Positions 29,496 to 51,461 of a stretch of 64,000 bases of DNA are shown in pieces (positions within the stretch are counted from its first letter, which is position 1; the number at the start of each line of letters is the position of its first letter). Below the pieces are notes generated by a model. That model did not search any database, was not told where the DNA came from, and saw nothing but the letters and a program-made list of their open reading frames with translations. The DNA is taken from the NCBI RefSeq assembly GCF_021018895.1, contig NC_079373.1, positions 14,356,501-14,420,500 on the forward strand. The letters run 5' to 3'. Origin of the DNA: Seriola aureovittata. Its lineage: Eukaryota > Chordata > Actinopteri > Carangiformes > Carangidae. The position numbers and the translations under genes are program-made.

Positions 29496-32400
29496 AGTAG
29501 GACTGTGTTTAACATGTTGAGTACATCCTCTTGAAGTTACCTACAAGATCTACACCATACAGGGTCCGAATGCAGTAATGTGTTGAAATGCTGGGCAGTT
29601 ACCAAGCACAGGCCCAGGAGGCTGTGGTGACCCGGCGAAACAGAAAGTCAATCTGAGCCCGCTAGTGGCTCTGATTATTCCATCTTTAGTCTGGTGGTTG
29701 AGGGAGGGCAGGAATGAATGAGTCTGATCGACGTGAGTGCCATCTCTCTGGCACTAACACTGGCATGCTGCCTAAGCTTTGTACAAAATGGAGCAGAGCG
29801 CAGGCGAGCAGCTCATGCCGGGTGGAAACAGCGGATGTACGGGCACTGAGTCACGGTGCTGAGTGTGCCCCCAGGAAAGCACCGGACTCTCAAGACTGGA
29901 ATTTGAGCCATTTTCTGCTTCCTGGCTCAGAAACCGCAGGACTTTGATAAGCTTCAGAAAAGCCATTAAATATTTAAAAGCTTCCTCGTGTCTGCTGATG
30001 GATGTTGGTTAAACAAAAACGACTGACAGATGATCATATGATCTGGGCCCACCTTGGCGCTCAACACCCTCAGATAAACACAAAATAGACCACATCCACA
30101 TCAATATCATCACCACCATCAATTTAACTCCTCCTTACTTTCAACAAACAGTCTCTGTGTTGGTCTGCACACGAAGTCTCCACATACAGCCTGTGCTGCG
30201 CATTTCCCCCTCTTTATCCCCTCACAACTGCAATGACTAAGCCAGCAGGAATTTCCACCTTATATACTTAAAGGGGCAGTCTCATTCCATCCAACTTAAC
30301 ATACACGCCTTATACCTAAAGTATCAATAAATCCAGCTCTTAGCCAGCACAGGGGGAGCATAATCTTTGTATAGTTCGATCTTTTTACAACTAATCTTGA
30401 CAACAAGAAGCATGAGCTATATGTGGTAGCTCCAGAAATCAATTCGCCCGAAGCCTCAGAGGGTAAAGAAGGATTTGCATTCTGTTTTCTTTCTGATTAA
30501 TTTATATTTTCTTGTCAATAACTTTTTGATTAAATAAATTAGCATAGAGAGGCCGGAAAACATCCAACAGTAAAAAAGGAAATAAAGCAAAAATATCTGT
30601 TATCAATTAGTTGGCCTGTAACTGTACAGTTTTGTTTTTTTTCCCCTACTGACATTATTTATTTGTGGCTCATTTTTCAAGATTTATTTATTCAGTAGGA
30701 ACCAATGGGCATGAGGCCGAGTGCCACAGACAGTGTAAGGAAGTCAGAAAGTATTGTGACACATACAAACAGACATTGGTTTTGGTGTTTTCATTAGATC
30801 TGTTGACAGAAAGAAACATTTTTGACTATCACAAGCGTTCCTTTAAACTCTAGAAAACTCAAGAAAACAGTAGAAACCTTTAACAGCTGTGGTATACGAT
30901 TTTGTCTGGCCGTCAGATGCATCGTCTAAAAGAGACTGTTTTCCCCTGCTGTGAAGTGGGCACTAAGACCAGAGATATCAAGTGGGTCTCTGGCAAGGAG
31001 GGAGTAAACATATTATCAAATGCAAAAGTCTCCCAGGGCGGTGGAGAGCTCTCCCAACTGCCAGGGCTCCAAAATGCTTTTGCTCTGCCGAGTTTCTTCT
31101 GGGTTCAGTACGAGGACACACAGAACACAGACTGTCTGTGGCATAAGAGCACAGCAGGTCTCCTTACATCAAATTTCACCTTACATCACTACAGCTCAGG
31201 CACTAAAATGCAAACTGACAACACACCACTTTCACCCTCAGTTTTTTATTTATTTATTTATTTATTTATTTTGTTCAAAGAGCAAAGACAGTTTCAGTGC
31301 GTGGACATTTTGATTCATCAAAAATTCACAGGCAGACTCAGGTTCTCGCATTTGTCAATCAATGTCAAAATGCAACACCGGGGACATGATGTTCCTTTAA
31401 ATCTGACAGTATAAGGAGATACGGGTTGAAAAACTAGACCAGGATGCCAGAATGCCTCCGAGGCCGAGCATACCATAAGTTAATATTCTTACGGTGTTGT
31501 GAACTACGTGAGGACAAGCGAGGAGAGAGTGTGTGCCTCCCTGTGGAGCTGTGAAGGCTAACCTGCCCTGAGAGTGGGGCCTGGAAACAGCAGCTTGCTT
31601 TCCTGCTCGTCTGCCTAATTGTAAAAGCCTCTTGTCTATCTGGCTTTGGCTCAGCTCCAGGGGTAGAGGGCAGGCCTGTCTGCAGCAAACACAGAGACCT
31701 GAGGAGGCTATTTGAAGCTGGCCAGACACTTTTTTAGTCACAGGATCCCCCCAAGACTCAAAGCAAACAGCGTGCAATGTCAAAGGATCCGGGGCTTGGC
31801 CAAACAAGCTAGTTGGCTAAGACCACTGTAGTGATGAGAGAATGCCTCCGACAAGTAAACAGCGAAGAGATATCTGACAGCCGGAGCTGTTAACAGCCCC
31901 CGATAAGCCCCGCAGAAAAGAGTGAGGTGAAAATAGAGGAGGAAACACCAGCACAACAACTGACAAGGACAATCAAGAGATGAGATCCAGGTTGAGGCTA
32001 AGTGAAGTGGAGAACGCTAGTGAGGAAGAAACGGTCAGACAGCGTGTATGAGGAGAGGAAAATAGCGGCAGAGAAGCAGGGGAGAATTCACGTGGAAGCA
32101 TGGGGGGGAAGGGGGCTTTTTTTTTTTTCAGCCCTCCGAGCACCCTCCGCTTTAGAGAGAGCTTGCCGTTGAGCTTGTATACTTGACATTTGTCTGACAT
32201 TTCCCCTCAGTGCCCCTCCTCCGGTGTCCAGCTCCTCAGTCAGGGCTTCTCTATGCATCGCTGCCTGCCACTAAAAAAGCACCCTGAACCTCCACTGCAT
32301 TAACCTGGCTTACTCTGCCCAGCATCATATTTATATCCGCCTCTGTGGGGGGGGCTCATCTAATACACCCCAAACTGTTGTGGGAAACAGTATCTGGTGA

Positions 32401-33944
32401 GTGGACAAACATATGGAAAGAGGATTTTTTTTCCTGTTGTTGCTCCATGAAGCACTAGAAGGCCCAGAGGCTACAGTAGTGTGCTAGGCAGACAGCACTC
32501 CCTCCTCATGTAGTGTAATTAAAGAGGAGACCGGGCCGTATTGACTAGAAAACCACTGCATGCCCTTGAAGGAACATCTGTACTGGAGAAAAACAAGGCA
32601 ATTATGCAGAGGGGCGGAGGGAGGAGAGAGGAATCTTAAGCAGGAAGGAGAGAGGTAGACACATCAAGCCTTTAAAAAAAAAAAAAAAAAAAACAAAGAC
32701 AGGGTAAGAAATATTATCTGCTTGTGAAGCTTGCTGTCCTGCTCTAGCTTCATTGTGTCCTATTATTGCTTCAGTAACTCCTCCTTTCTTTCCCCACGGT
32801 GTAGCTCCCCGAGGCCTTTATCTGCAGCCTTGAGACCTCAAGGCCTTCTAGATGAATGCATTCACCCTGACCTCGGCCCGGGCCTCCGGGAGGAGAGAAC
32901 TGGTTCAAACAATACTCCTGTTCTGCCTCTCAAGTCCGACGTGTGAGAACAACACCGCAAAACACTACATAGTATCTACTGTGGGGTGTGACTTGAAGGT
33001 CACTGCAGACAATTGTACTTTTCACAATGTAGTCATTTAGGAATGTCCTGTTATGTTTCTTTTTTTTGTAACAAAAGATATTCATATAAAACCAGAACAA
33101 ATCTTTTCATTCACACTGGCAATTGTATATGTATCACAAAATCGATAACAACATGCACGGAGCTCCGGCAGGTCAGACTAAACACAGCCACAACAATAAA
33201 CACCATAGCTTTTCTACGGAGATAGACGTGGTCACTGGGGAAAGGACGCAAGCTTGATTTCCACTATTTGTTCTTTGAGGGTCCCCGGGGTTGAAGGAGG
33301 GTGGTGTTTGAGACTCCCAACTAACCATGGGAGCTGTACACAGGTCTTTTATAGAAACGACCTGGAGGAACATTTTCCCACCATCACTCACACAGATGAG
33401 AGAACAGAAAAAATGTCTGAAAAAGGAGTCTGAAAAAAGTTCTCAATGTCAAACCAAGAGTTGATCTCATCCTATACCAAGAAAAAAACATTTATCAGTC
33501 TATCTTTTATTTACTCCTTTTGAGTCACGGTACAGCATGGATATTTAAACTCCGGAAAGAGGGAAAAACAAGTGGTCAGGCTCTCTAAAGTGCCAGTGCG
33601 TTAATTGTCTCTGCAAAATAAACAAATAGAAAGGAAACAGTATACCACGCCTAAGCTACAGCACTAACATCACCATTTCACCTGCACATAAACTACATCA
33701 GCATCTGCTAACTATAAAAGCAAAGCTGCAAAACGAAAGGAGCAAGGAGAAGAAGTGGAGAGAAGAGAAAAGAGCAGACATGAGGGGCACAGTGGAGAGA
33801 CAAGAGGAGAGGAGCTAATCAATCATTACATTTGTCCCAATCATGAAAGCCTTTGGTGGTTTTTGCATATAACACCTGAAGCAAAATGCAAATAACCCAA
33901 TGATACAAATAGTCTTCTAGTGTAAAGATGGTACAAATAGAGGA

Positions 33945-36200
33945 ATGCATGACCGACTGCCAATGAAATCTCTCCCTTCATTAGTGACATCTTATATTAA
34001 AAGCTTACTGAGCGGTCGTCAGTTGTCTTCACAGAGGGAGAGAATTAAGAGGAAACGTCACTTTCTGGAGCGTGTGGGGGATGTTGTGAAAGTGACTGGC
34101 CTTGGTTATAGGTCAAGGAATGATACTGCGTACACGCTCAAAGACAGCAATGCTAATCATGGCAATTACTCCTATTAAGTGAGCATGATCTATGCCTAAA
34201 AGTGCATGTAGCTCAATCCATCGACAAATCAAATCAAAACGCAGCAGGGCAGAGGTTCCCTGGTGATGTTGCTGTCTGCAAGAACCATGTTCTTCATTCT
34301 TGCCACAGTTCAGCAGCTTATTCAGGAAAGCATTGTTGGAAGGTATCACAAAGGCTGGTTTGTTCTCCGTACAAACTGACACCACCCAGGACATCATCTC
34401 CCAGGACCAGTGCTCTGTTGTTCTGAGACACGTCGCAGTTCATGAGAGGCTTGTCACTGCTGTGAAGTGCACAGAATCAACAGGTCAGTGTATCTTTCAG
34501 AGGCTGCTGACAACCTGAAATTGGATTTAAGCATCGGGCCAGCCACAGATGGTGCGTCCAATACGCAGGGTCACCCGCAAAGGCTTTTCTTGCTCTCGTG
34601 TCAAGAGTCCCCAAATGAGGTGCACGTATGGTGAAACGCCCATGCGCTTAACCTCGTCCTTGCTGGCACAACACAATCAGTCAGTGAAAGCGGATCACTA
34701 TTTGCACTGCTGAATGATATTTAAGCAATATCGGGTTAGGTACGGGTTAGCAGACGATCACAGCCGCACTGATATTCAGTACAACATCGTCAGACAACAT
34801 CGGAGTGTGATGCTGTTTTTATACAACAGTTCCATGAGCGCCATATTAGTTAAATAAGCAACAACAGATTATGATTAGTTTTGTTTATTTTATCATTTAT
34901 TTCGGCTACGCCAACACAAATAGTTCCGCAACTGGATAAACAATTTAATTCAAATGTTCTTTGCAAAGTTTGCTACAATCTAAGATAGATAACGACCGTT
35001 AATGTACCGCTGATTAACCTGTAAAGTCGAGTGATACATGTAGTTAAACGTCCCAGTGCTGTTGTAATCTATATCAACGCTCATGGAATGACTCCGGTCC
35101 AATCAAATTACATGGTCGGAACTAACTGTTGTATAATGCTGTTTTTCTTCGCGAGTCATACAAAAGGATGAGTGTGTGGGGGAGTGAGTGCCAGGACCAG
35201 CGAACACAGACACCTCTCTCCAACTGGAGAGACACGGCGGCGGGCCAAGGATGCTGCACTGAGGCAAGTGTTTGGATCTTTTGCACATCCAGATTACCGT
35301 CTCTACGTGGATGTCATTCTCACCATTGAGAGCTAGGCGAGACCAGGCGATCATGAAAACAACCACTCGGATTAGTGCATGTAAATTTATCAAGGCTTTG
35401 CTGAAGTACGAGACAGTATTAACAGCACAGATCATCCTCGGGATATTTGAACAGACACAGAGGGGAAGGACATTCTGTCTGTTCACAGAATGGTTAGGAC
35501 AACACATGTCAAGAAACTGTCTCCATCAAGGCAGCAGCAGACAGATTTTTTAAATGAGAAAATTGCAGGAGCAGGATAAAGCGGCAGTATTGGAAATGGA
35601 AGACACACTGGCTCATGTTGAGACTGTCACAAGTCCAGAGAAGAGTTTCGAGATCACCGTGGATAATCCTATCATGGACACAGCCATTGAGACAATGCAC
35701 AGAAGATTTCTGAGTCATTGCACACTCTATTCTTTCAGACCCTAAAAACTCCTCCCAAGTGAATTCCCCGCCACTTCCACAGTCAGCCTTTCAAGAGCTC
35801 AGCAAGTGTCTGTTGGAGTTTAACACATACGCGAAGATTTTGTGAATGTGAATTAAGCAGGTTTGTTCTACAGTGGGAAAGACATGAACATGTCACCATT
35901 ACAACGGTATGACACCAGAACGGTGGAGGAGGAGGAGAATGAAGAGGAGGTTGAAATCTGTTCCTCCTGCAAAGAGTGTCCACTGTGTTGCCACTAAATT
36001 CTCAGGCGGTACAATGTGCTGACAAATGCCTACCACCTCCTTGGTCTAGCATACAAATTTCTGCTCACCCTGTATATCACTCAGGTCGCCTGCAAAGGAA
36101 CATTTTCAACACTCAGCTTCTCTCGCAGCACACATCCGTCTAGAATATGAGTTTTGGCACATTTTATATACAGGCACACTATGAAATTAAAGCAGCATTA
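33945..36200 (+). mobile_element. Decayed hAT-superfamily transposase (ZMYM1-like) fossil
   Basis: Scattered reading-frame pieces in the correct order match the hAT transposase domain of the zinc-finger MYM/ZMYM1-like group. A central piece (34300-34518) has FSVQTDTTQDIISQDQCSVV, with the Asp of the catalytic core region. This is followed, after a frame change, by a piece ending ATDGASNTQG. After an insertion come ESYKRM (about 35150), a piece starting FGSFAHPDYRLYVDV (35273-35335), TAIETMHRRFLSHCTLY (35554-35745) and a C-terminal hAT dimerisation piece NVLTNAYHLLGLAYKFLLTL (35997-36144). Frameshifts and stops separate the pieces, so it cannot make a transposase. An AATAAA lies at 36310-36315. 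It sits antisense to igf1r in the inferred intron 2. Confidence 0.8.
34721..35137. mobile_element. Insertion splitting the hAT fossil
   Basis: The transposase homology stops after LLNDI (near 34720) and resumes with AVFLRESYKRM at about 35138, leaving about 417 bases with no coding similarity. Inside, ATACAACAGTTCCATGAGCG (34821-34840) recurs in inverted form at the right end, where CTCATGGAAT and AACTGTTGTATAAT appear (about 35080-35137). The 10-base word TGCTGTTTTT occurs just outside both inverted pieces (34811-34820 and 35138-35147). This suggests a small DNA transposon, possibly of two parts. The family is not recognised. Confidence 0.5.
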
Positions 36201-36315
36201 ATGTACGTTTATTCTTTTGAAGATACGTTAATTGAGCTCAAGTGTTTTGTATTTAAAGACATGTTAATAGCCTTTTCCAAATTTCAGTGATTACTGTGTC
36301 GACTGTTGAAATAAA

Positions 36316-36890
36316 GCATTGTCTGTTATCTTTAAGTGTGGAGGAATTTGAACCTCTGATTAAACACATCAATGGACCCTTTTGTATTTGAAGAATAACG
36401 TATGTGACCCTGCTTGCAACCGTGAAAAATTATTCATGACCCTGGCCTCTGCAAACCTTGCAAGGAAAGTTAAAAATAAAGCACTGATAGCCTTCAGAAA
36501 CAAAGAGAAGCTTGACGTCTTGAAAATAGCTGCATGGAAAGCGATACAGGCAAGAAACGTGGTGTTTGAAAACAAAAAAAGAGTAGCTGGATTTTTGACG
36601 TCAGAAAGCAACAGAACATTTCTACCAGAGGCCTCATCGAGAGCTCAGCTAATGCCGTCTGTGTCAAACGGGCTGCAGGAGCATCTTACAAAACGCTTGA
36701 ACTGCCTTCTACAGTAGTTTTGAGGAGGCATGAGACGGCTGATCTGCTTGTCCCAAATTCTAATCAAAAAGCACAAGCTGTCTCACTCATAAATCTGCAA
36801 GAAAAAGACTGGTTAAGATATGTAAAGTTGGCGCAAGCTGCTACGCTCGCCTTGAGTGCTGCAGGAATGGCTGAGACAAAATGAACACAA
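36316..36890 (+). pseudogene. Unidentified protein-like block, frame-broken
   Basis: An open frame at 36382-36717 encodes a lysine- and alanine-rich segment (for example LARKVKNKALIAF, KLDVLKIAAWKAIQARNVVF). Near 36625 a second frame becomes protein-like and runs to a TGA near 36884, including LELPSTVVLRRHETADLLV and DWLRYVKLAQAATLALSA. The amino-acid composition looks coded rather than random in both frames, so one frameshift inside an older gene or transposon gene is the simplest reading. I do not recognise the family. It could be part of a transposon next to the hAT fossil or a processed copy of a host gene. Confidence 0.35.
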
Positions 36891-37060
36891 GCGACAAATA
36901 GACATAACTGAATTAATTCAAACCTGCAGACGGAGAGGAATTTAAATTTTAATATGTATAAATATATATAAACGATATGACCCTCCTCTGAACTGTTTTA
37001 AAAAATGCATGACCCTACCGCGGGGCTGAAGTTAAACAAGGATGACCCTCCCCCAGATTC
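36405..37060 (+). repeat. Periodic TGACCCT motif (32-33 base spacing)
   Basis: TGACCCT occurs at 36405, 36437, 36978, 37010 and 37043. Neighbouring copies within each cluster are 32, 32 and 33 bases apart, and most are preceded by A or CA. The clusters flank the unidentified protein-like block. The bases between motifs are poorly conserved, so this is either a very old minisatellite or part of an unrecognised element. Confidence 0.45.
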
Positions 37061-37571
37061 TTCAATATACCCCTTTTCATAAATTGCAAAAAGTCCCTAA
37101 GGCAAATATTTAACTGACATGGTCCAGACAGGTAGACTAGCTCATTTCTTGGCAGAGCAACTTTAACCTCAACTGAGTATGCCTTTCTAATACCTGGTGC
37201 TCTATATTGCAGCCATCCTTCACTCCACAAATAGCCTGATCTTAAGACAAGGTCTCTATAATGAACAGAGAGGAAATGTTTGCACTGGCCCGTGGACAAT
37301 CCTACAGCCTGACGGAAATGAAGGGAAAACACTGCATAGATTCATGGGAGTTGTTCACTGGTGAAGAAATGCTCAATTTCAGAATGTTTGTGAGACTGGA
37401 AACCACCTACCTAGATCAAAGTCACATCTGCATTTACTGTACTCATATTGCACAAACACTGCTGCTATTAAAATTCAATTTAAATATAGCAAAAATCGCA
37501 TTTAGAGCATCGCCTGCTTTATTCTTTTTCATAAAAAGTATGAAATAAAACATGATAGAAATTCAGGTTAC

Positions 37572-46653
<9,082 letters not shown>

Positions 46654-47760
46654 TATTTTCCCCTCAAAAAATAAAAAATAAAAAATAAAAAAAAAAGCCA
46701 GGGATGAAACAATAAGTTATACACACCAGCTTCTAAAAAAAAAAAGAGCCTTAATATGAAGAAAAGGGGGAAAAAATAAATGTGTCTGTAGCCCAAAAGG
46801 CTACTCTATGATAGCCTGTAAATGCGTGGTTGCTTGTCTACCAGGATTTTTTTAAACTAAATAAATGTGTATAAATTGTTATGAGTGGGAATTTCTTTGA
46901 AAAAAAAATACAAAAACAGTCTGCTATTTTTGCCAATCACTGGATACTTTGACGTCGGCTGGTATGGCACACATGCCAGTGATTTCACTGGATAAATGAT
47001 GGTAATCCCCATCTTCAGTCTCCATCTCTTGAAAACAGCAGTGCGCGTACAGTGCGATCAGGCCTGGTAATAACAATGAAAATATCAGACTAAATGTTAT
47101 TATTAGTAGCCTCCACCACCATAATAAATTAAACCAGTGTCACTCGCAAGAATCCCCCGTGTGAATGGCTGTGTATGAGGGGGGGAGGAGGAGGGGGGGG
47201 GGGGGCAGAAAACACGTCCAGATCCACAGGGGTGGTGGCTGGGAGGTTGAAAAATGAATGAAAAACCTTTTTTGCCTATGCCATTCAGCCAGCACAGGCT
47301 CACGAACCCCAACGCGCAGTCCTGGCCCACAGACAGAAGTCGTTTTTTAAACCAATTTTCCAGCTCCTCGGGTCGGACTTATCTCTGCCGTCAGTCGGGA
47401 TTTGCAGCTGAAAGAAAATACCAGACTTGTGCCACGCAAGAGAATGGGTCTCCAGCTCTCCAGCTAGACGACCTCGGCTAGGGTGGGAGGGAGAATATGT
47501 CCAAGGAGTTGCCCTTTAAGCGTGTTTCTTGTTTTGCCTTTATCCTCACAAAAAAAAGGGAGAGAAAACTAAAACTCCTGGTGCGCGTATATCCAGAGGC
47601 TGAAATCCTACGGTTCGCCCTCGGTTAGAGCAGGCTGTGGGTCTCCGCTCCTCCGTGGAATCTCTGCTGTAAACAAGAGTCGGCTTCTCTCACACAGAAA
47701 CACATAGTGCTACAGATAAGGTGGCCGGCGACAGGGCGGAAAACCCGGAGTGGATTCAGC
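46654..47760 (-). promoter_or_regulatory. igf1r: igf1r 5' UTR and proximal promoter region (approximate)
   Basis: This stretch lies directly upstream of the igf1r start. The 3' part (46660-46790) is A-rich on the plus strand, including an (AAAAAT)n run. The outer part (about 47280-47760) is richer in G+C, has several CpGs and contains a GGGCGG-type box near 47735. A G-rich tract with a run of 13 G lies at 47193-47205. Mammalian IGF1R has a long GC-rich, TATA-less 5' UTR, so a dispersed start in this region is expected. No transcription start can be fixed from sequence alone. Confidence 0.5.
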
Positions 47761-49107
47761 CCCAGGGATTCTCAAAAACACACTACACCCCAAACAAGAA
47801 CGACCCCCACCCCACCCCACCCCCACTGTGTGTGTCTGAAAGCTATGTTAGTATAGCTTTATTCCAAGTTATATAACCTACTGTCAATAGCAGAGGCAAA
47901 CAAATTTGAATTTTGCCGGGATGGATCCCATGTCTGGAGCAGAGATGTTCTTTATATCATGTATCATTAGTTCCAATTGTTAGACTACTGACAATTTCTT
48001 AGTATTTGGGGGAAGAGACAGGGATGGCTGTAAAGTTGATCACAATTTTGTCTGTATCTCCTAACACAGTTAGTTACATTTATTAAATCAGTGGTTCTCA
48101 ACATGACAGACGGGACTCCCCACAAGGGGTCACAAGATTACCTTGGGCCCAATTTGCAACATTAATTCTGACACATTTGGAAAGACTCGCAAATTTACAT
48201 TTGAAATTTGTGACAATTAGTGACAGTCGATTATGAATCAAATGCCATGTTGTGATCTGTATGTAAATAAATGGCAAATGTGAAACTGGCCCCTAGTAGA
48301 AAATTAGAAACCTAAATTCTAATATGCATTGTCTTAAGTGATGTGGGGCCCCTAAGGCACCATGACTGTGAAGCAGTAACTGAAATGGTCAGATTGGGGT
48401 ATACTTTGTAGGGCTTAACTAATACTGAGATCTTGTAGAAGGGGCTCTGTGTCAAAATGTAGTTGTCATAACATTCATATTTTAGTTTACATTACACAGC
48501 TCACAATCTTACACAGATCTGTGTTTTAATTAAAATATCCACCAATCACTGACAAACAGATCTGTGCATTACTGGTATTCTGTTTGGTTTCTGGGACTCC
48601 AGCTTTCCAAAAATCTTCTTAAGGTTTAAGCTTGAGAGGTTCCAGCTTGTGAGGACAGAGGTGTTTCACACAAAGATGGAGAGATGTTACACCCTGTTCT
48701 GCTGTAGGAAGTTATTGTTGAGGTAAAATATAACATTGTTGGTAAAATCCATGAATCCACGAAGTTTCTTCCAAGGCCGTTCAGTGTTGACTGAATAACT
48801 TTGTGTCTGAGAGGTAGGCTACATGATTACAGTGAATTTGGACTTGAATTGTTGTCCGCAGCATTTAGGCATTGTCTTTTCAAATGAGCTTGTTTAAGAA
48901 ATTTTTATTTTGACAGAAATGTCAAAAATAAATAAATCAACAAGAAAAAAAATATTCAATAACAATTCAGTTTGAACGGAACTGTGATAGATTTTATGTT
49001 CATGTGAGACACAGATACCGAGTTCAGGAGGGAACAAAACATGGAACGATTGCTTTTAACGAATAAACATGATTGAAATAATTTTGCTGTTTATCTTCAG
49101 TTTACCT

Positions 49108-49133
49108 GGGGGGGGGGGGGGGGGGGGGGGGGG
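49108..49133. repeat. Homopolymer of 26 G
   Basis: This is an uninterrupted run of 26 guanines in the interval between igf1r and the choline transporter gene. Confidence 0.95.
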
Positions 49134-51396
49134 CATCAATCTGACCATCGTTGGATTTCTTTTGTAAAAGCAGGTGGTTGTAGATGATGAAAATGACTTT
49201 GTGTTCAACTGCTTATTTCATACTGTGTGTGTATGTGACTTGTATGTTTCTGGGCCGACTGTGCCTCTATTCTTCATGCAAAAGTAGCAAAGAGTTGACC
49301 TTTAATGTTTATTACTTCTAAAACTGTATATATATCTTGTTGCAAATCACTGACATCTTTGTCGGAAATAAAATCAGCTTGGACATGATCTCAGATTGGG
49401 ACTTGTACAGTTGCAAAGGCAGAAAATGTAACATAATCTATAGGGATCATCATTCTTTTAATTTAATGGCAACAACAAATGGAAATCTATCATTATTTTA
49501 ACTATAAAGTAACTATTACTACTAAATTTCTCCAGTATTTTGCAGAAGATAATAGCAACACTAAAAATCTATATTGCTCTAGAGTGAATAGAACTACGGT
49601 CAAACCTCCCATACCATGAAGTCTATTTTGTGCACTGGAGCTGTACCATAGGTTACACTCAACACCATCGTCACAGGCCCCGAGTAAAATCTGACATGGA
49701 GCTTTGTTCAAGAGGGGACCGGCAGCACTGCCTTTATCGTTCATTCATCCCATACATGCAGCAGAGACAGCGCAGTGTGCAATGGGCGTCGCTATTCATT
49801 CTGAAGCGCGTTTGATCCCGGATGCAGGTTCATAATGTCACTGTCAAAAATCACATCGTTGGCCATTTAGCGAGGGATGATAATCAGAAATTCCTTAATC
49901 TTTTCATTTCAGATGATTTTTAGCCTACGAAGTCGTGTTATCACATTATTTTTGAAACTCGCATAAATATTTATTGGAAAGTATTTTTCTCTCACCATTT
50001 TATAATAAAAACGACTTTCAAGTTTGTCATTATGAATTCAACATTTCCATCGGGATATTAAGTCGGTTTTATGATTCTGACATAAATAATCCATCATTCC
50101 TAAATTAGATAAATGACTTGGTGAGTTCAACGACCTTCTCTACACTAGTAAATATTAGTGAGTTTAAAATACACTTAAGAAATGTTGAGACGTTCGTTCC
50201 TCAAATGAGCCTAATTGCATTTTCAAATGTTACCAAAAAATATATCAGAAAAGCATTATATTAATTCAAACGAGTCCTGTTATTTGTTTACTCACATTTA
50301 ATGCTTTTGAAGTTTAATTACTGAAATCTAATAAATATTAAGAGTGTAAATGCAGCGAATACGCGGTATTTTAGATATAATTTCTGTGGTGTAAATAAAA
50401 CAATTACTTTCGTTCAAGTTGGTTTAGGTAATACTCACATTTGCGCTATAAAGTCATCGGTCAATGAGAACTGTGCTTGAAAGTCTTCTGGCATGTTGTT
50501 GAGGTGTAGTGAACATTCAAGCAAGTCCAAGAAACAGAACAGCATCTCCCCTCGTGGTTAAAAACGGACGCCAATTCAGTGGCGCCATTTTTCTTTTTTT
50601 TTCTTTTCTTTCTTTCTTTTTTTATTTTCACACAGCAGTTTTGTGGATTTTGTTTTTTTGTTTTTTTCCTTTTTCGTTTTTTTTTTTTGGGGGGGGGGTT
50701 ACCACCTCGTGAGATTCACTCTGGTGACTGTTGAGGTTCTTTCAGTGATTCGGTGCCGCCCTCTGCTGCTGCAAATGCTGCACTGCAGTTATACTGTACA
50801 GTATGTTAAAATATTATTGAAGCATAAATTCATTTCATCAAGTGAACAAGGGCAAATACTTGTAAAGCAGCAAAAGCCGTGGCACTCTACTCATTTACAG
50901 TATGTAGCTAGTGCTCAGGTACCATCGTTCGTCTCTTTTCTCTCTCTTTCAAACACAAGCACAGAAAGACACAGATTCCATCAGATGCAAAGATCAGAGA
51001 CATATATCTTTTTTTTAATGAACACTTGCAATCACAAAACATCTAAAAAATAATAATTCTATATGTAATTCTATATCTTGATGGTCTTTCAATTATGATC
51101 CCTTTAAAACATAAAATACTGGTGAACACTTATACCAACAGGCACCTCGTGCTAGAATATTTGGAACACTCAACTTCAATGTCTCAAGTATTGCACTTCC
51201 AATTGCACTCAAGATTTGTCCCCTGAATGCTTATTAAATACAAAGAGGAAAAACTATTAAACGTCTTAAACGTATGACAATGGTGAATGATCACACAAGT
51301 TAAATAACATTATCTGCGTATAGTTTAAATGACAAGGTTTGATTGGAGAATCTAAGAAAATGTTTGTTACCTATGATAAAGAACTAAGGAAAGCGG

Positions 51397-51402
51397 TTTA
51401 TT
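51397..51402 (-). promoter_or_regulatory. Candidate polyadenylation signal of the choline transporter gene
   Basis: TTTATT on the plus strand reads AATAAA on the minus strand, about 340 bases downstream of the stop codon. Other A/T-rich hexamers exist nearby, so this is only the best-placed canonical one. Confidence 0.35.
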
Positions 51403-51461
51403 TCAGGAGGATTACCACCATGGGAAAAGAAATTGAATCCTGACATTAAGATCAGAATTTT

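Noticed and set aside
30902..31414. 170-codon plus-strand frame
   Set aside because: Runs through the (TTTA)n repeat; composition looks random and no homology is recognised.
48080..48150. Strings resembling a common fish repeat (AGTGGTTCTCAAC and GGGGTCACAAGATTA)
   Set aside because: Too diverged and ends not visible; not enough to call a family or boundaries.
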